Assembly: GCA_913045415.1 (NCBI GenBank)
Contig: CAJWPW010000047.1
Span: 1-7,617, forward strand
Length of the DNA: 7,617 nucleotides
Direction of reading: 5' to 3'
Source: an uncultured Fidelibacterota bacterium
GTDB taxonomy: Bacteria > Marinisomatota > Marinisomatia > Marinisomatales > UBA1611
This document shows positions 5,708-7,617 of the stretch, one piece after another. The notes under the pieces were generated by a model that saw only the letters and a program-made list of their open reading frames with translations, did no database searches and was not told where the DNA came from. Numbering within the stretch: position 1 is the first letter of the stretch; every line of letters starts with the position of its first letter. The position numbers and the translations under genes are program-made.

Positions 5708-7492
5708 ATGATACTAAATAAAACTTTATCCGTTATAGCTTGTATTTTATTCGCTACCAATACACTTCAGTCTCAGAAAAGTAATGAGGTTGGGCTAACA
5801 ATCATTGATTCAATACATGTTTTTTGGGATCAAAAACCCGAAAGAGCGATCAGATATGCTCAAAATATTTTAATTAATACAGAAAATAATGATAGAGAAC
5901 TTGAATCAAAAATACACCATGTTTTGGGGAAAATATATATAGACCTTGATTTACCATCTCTTTCCTTTTTACACTTTACTGAATCAATACAAAAAAGCAT
6001 GGCAGAAGAACAACCTTGGAATTTGATAGGTATCGGTAATGTCTATAATAAGTCAGGAAATTTCCTACAGGCTAAAGAAAAATATACTTCAGCCTTCGAT
6101 ATTTTTAAGAAAAGAAAAGATTTTAATGGCATCAATGGTCAGGCTGTTGCGTTGAACTGCCTTTCTAGAGCAGAGAAATTTTTAATAAACTACGATAATG
6201 CAGTTATTCTATCTAAAGAAGCATTAGACACTAGACGAAGTTCTTTAGAATATAGAGAATTTATAGAATCCATGCCTGGGTATAAAATATCTCATCCTGG
6301 TTCTGCATTATCAGTTGCGTATCAGCATGGAGTGTTGGCCGATCTATATATCGATTTGGGAATCTATGATATGGCATTAGAACAACTCCAGGCTTCTGAC
6401 TCACTCATTAATCTTGTCATGTCCCATCATTTACCTGATCAAAAAGAATTATTAACTTCAGCAAAAAAATACTTAGGGGATAATCATACAAGAAGAATGG
6501 TTGTTTACTATAATGTAAAGAATTTTGTTGGTGCACATGTTGAGTCAAAATCTGCGTATAAATATATAAAAGAAAATCCAATACAACTCGTAAGACACTA
6601 TTTGGATAAGATGGATCTTTATATGAACCAGGATAGTCTATATGCTGGCCTTGAAATGATTGATGAAGCATTGAAACTCTGCAAATTGAATGGTCTAGCC
6701 ATGCATGAGCTTGAACTTCTAGAAAAAAAAATGAATATTCTTAAATCAAAGAATCTAGAAAAGAGTGCACTGAAAGTATCTAATTCTTTATTGGAAAAGA
6801 AAAAAAAGATATCTGATGACCGAATCAACATGCTCTTAAAGAACCTTCATTACAAAACTGAACTTGATAATAATCAATTAAAATTAAAAAAGGCTAAATC
6901 AAGAGAATTGATGACTTTCATCATTAGTGGTTCTGGGATGATTTTACTAGGCCTTATAATTATAAACTATCGAAACAGGAGAAAAGCCGCAATGCGAGAG
7001 GCGTTGATTCATAAGCAAAAAAAACAGTTGGCCGAAAATAAATTAAAAACTAAAGAAGCCGAATTGATGCAAATGTCAACATTTATTATTGAAAAGAATG
7101 AACTACTCAATACAATCAATGCGGATCTTAAATATCATCAAAACTTGTTAAACAATAATGCCGATAAAAAAAGCCTGGAGCCACTGAGAAAAAAGTTGAA
7201 ATCAGAGATCAATGAAAAAGCGGATTGGCAAAAATTCCAGGAACATCTTTTCGCTATTCATCCTGATTTTATTACAACGCTCAATACTGAGTACCCCAAT
7301 TTATCTACGGGTGAAATAAAACTTTGCTGTTATTTAAAAATGAGTCAAACAACCAAAGATATTGCTCAGTGGACAGGCCTGTCTGTCCGGGCAGTAGAAA
7401 ACAAACGTTATCGGTTGAGAAAAAAACTAGCCCTGAAAAAAGAGACCAGACTCGACGTTTTTATTCATGGCTTAGATATTCAGACTGTATAA
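5708..7492 (+). CDS. Membrane-anchored TPR regulator with C-terminal LuxR-like HTH
   Basis: The product has 594 residues. It starts with a signal-like segment (1-22, MILNK followed by a hydrophobic core, likely cleaved or retained near LQSQ). Residues 65-365 are helical with TPR-like repeats, for example near 67-98, 104-137, 141-175, 203-236 and 298-330. Charged helices follow, then a single membrane helix (about 402-421), a basic stop-transfer stretch YRNRRK (421-426) and a long coiled coil (425-505). The C-terminus (532-577) is a LuxR-like HTH: LSTGEIKLC, DIAQWTGLSVRAVENK, then RYRLRKKL. This layout puts the TPR part in the periplasm and the DNA-binding head in the cytoplasm, as in TPR/HTH regulators common in Bacteroidota. 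It has no histidine kinase or receiver domain, so it is probably a one-component membrane-bound transcription factor. The signal is unknown. I chose the ATG at 5708 over one at 5672 because it begins the signal peptide directly. No Shine-Dalgarno is visible. Confidence 0.85.
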   Translation: MILNKTLSVIACILFATNTLQSQKSNEVGLTIIDSIHVFWDQKPERAIRYAQNILINTENNDRELESKIHHVLGKIYIDLDLPSLSFLHFTESIQKSMAEEQPWNLIGIGNVYNKSGNFLQAKEKYTSAFDIFKKRKDFNGINGQAVALNCLSRAEKFLINYDNAVILSKEALDTRRSSLEYREFIESMPGYKISHPGSALSVAYQHGVLADLYIDLGIYDMALEQLQASDSLINLVMSHHLPDQKELLTSAKKYLGDNHTRRMVVYYNVKNFVGAHVESKSAYKYIKENPIQLVRHYLDKMDLYMNQDSLYAGLEMIDEALKLCKLNGLAMHELELLEKKMNILKSKNLEKSALKVSNSLLEKKKKISDDRINMLLKNLHYKTELDNNQLKLKKAKSRELMTFIISGSGMILLGLIIINYRNRRKAAMREALIHKQKKQLAENKLKTKEAELMQMSTFIIEKNELLNTINADLKYHQNLLNNNADKKSLEPLRKKLKSEINEKADWQKFQEHLFAIHPDFITTLNTEYPNLSTGEIKLCCYLKMSQTTKDIAQWTGLSVRAVENKRYRLRKKLALKKETRLDVFIHGLDIQTV

Positions 7493-7560
7493 TATTTTAT
7501 TTATTCAATATACTATTATTAAGTAGTAATGGCGTAATAACTCCTATGCATACAAGTCTT

Positions 7561-7566
7561 TATAAT
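7561..7566 (+). promoter_or_regulatory. Possible -10 element for the gene starting at 7612
   Basis: A perfect TATAAT lies 45 bp upstream of the presumed start codon at 7612, a sensible distance for a short leader. No TTGACA-like box is found 16-18 bp further upstream, and the region is AT-rich, so a chance match is quite possible. Confidence 0.25.
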
Positions 7567-7611
7567 CAGTCATAGGTAATGCAAAATATATTAATAGTTT
7601 GGAGATTGATA

Positions 7612-7617
7612 ATGAAT
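7612..7617 (+). CDS. Start of a gene that runs off the right edge
   Basis: GGAG at 7601-7604 is followed seven bases later by ATG at 7612, a well-spaced ribosome-binding site and start codon. Only two codons (Met-Asn) are in the window, so nothing can be said of the product. The spacing matches that of the leftward gene at 428. It is on the same strand as the TPR/HTH regulator, 119 bp beyond its stop. Confidence 0.5.

Noticed and set aside
5708..5743. Lipobox-like VIAC at residues 9-12 of the TPR/HTH protein.
   Set aside because: The Cys is only 12 residues from the start and lies inside the hydrophobic core, with more hydrophobic residues after it. This does not fit a lipoprotein signal.
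7324..7575. An 83-codon plus-strand frame overlapping the end of the TPR/HTH gene.
   Set aside because: It overlaps the conserved HTH in another frame and its product has no domain or ribosome-binding site.

Overview
The window comes from a Gram-negative (diderm) bacterium with an AT-rich genome. The evidence for an outer membrane is a compact lipid A operon. The window also holds a membrane-tethered TPR/HTH regulator of a type common in Bacteroidota and related FCB phyla, and several genes lack a clear Shine-Dalgarno sequence. An FCB-group organism (Bacteroidota, Neomarinimicrobiota or a relative) is a reasonable inference, but the sequence alone does not prove the phylum. No RNA genes, insertion sequences or CRISPR arrays were seen.

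Left edge (1-569): a gene on the minus strand runs off the window. It encodes a small protein with about four membrane segments and no recognised family. A 141-bp intergenic stretch separates it from the divergent lipid A operon.

Centre (570-4960, plus strand): five tightly packed genes with overlapping or near-contiguous junctions. They are a Gfo/Idh/MocA-type NAD(P)-dependent oxidoreductase, an isoprenylcysteine-methyltransferase-like membrane methyltransferase, LpxB (lipid A disaccharide synthase), a DUF374-type acyltransferase and LpxK (lipid A 4'-kinase). LpxB and LpxK are secure. The other three have precedents in lipid A chemistry: GnnA makes the precursor of 3-amino-GlcNAc, LmtA methylates the lipid A 1-phosphate in Leptospira, and LpxJ is a DUF374 late acyltransferase in epsilonproteobacteria. 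Together the operon could make a modified lipid A with amide-linked chains, a capped phosphate and non-LpxL-type secondary acylation. That reading is inference.

Right part (4961-7617): visibly more AT-rich. A 33-residue single-helix membrane peptide (5007-5108, minus) lies downstream of a winged-helix-like DNA-binding protein (5150-5590, minus). Divergent from these is a 594-residue protein with a signal peptide, TPR-like repeats, one membrane helix, a coiled coil and a LuxR-like HTH, apparently a membrane-bound one-component regulator. The 117-bp region between the divergent regulators contains a short inverted repeat and paired GACTAC direct repeats that could be operators. A Shine-Dalgarno sequence and ATG at the last bases suggest another gene begins at 7612.
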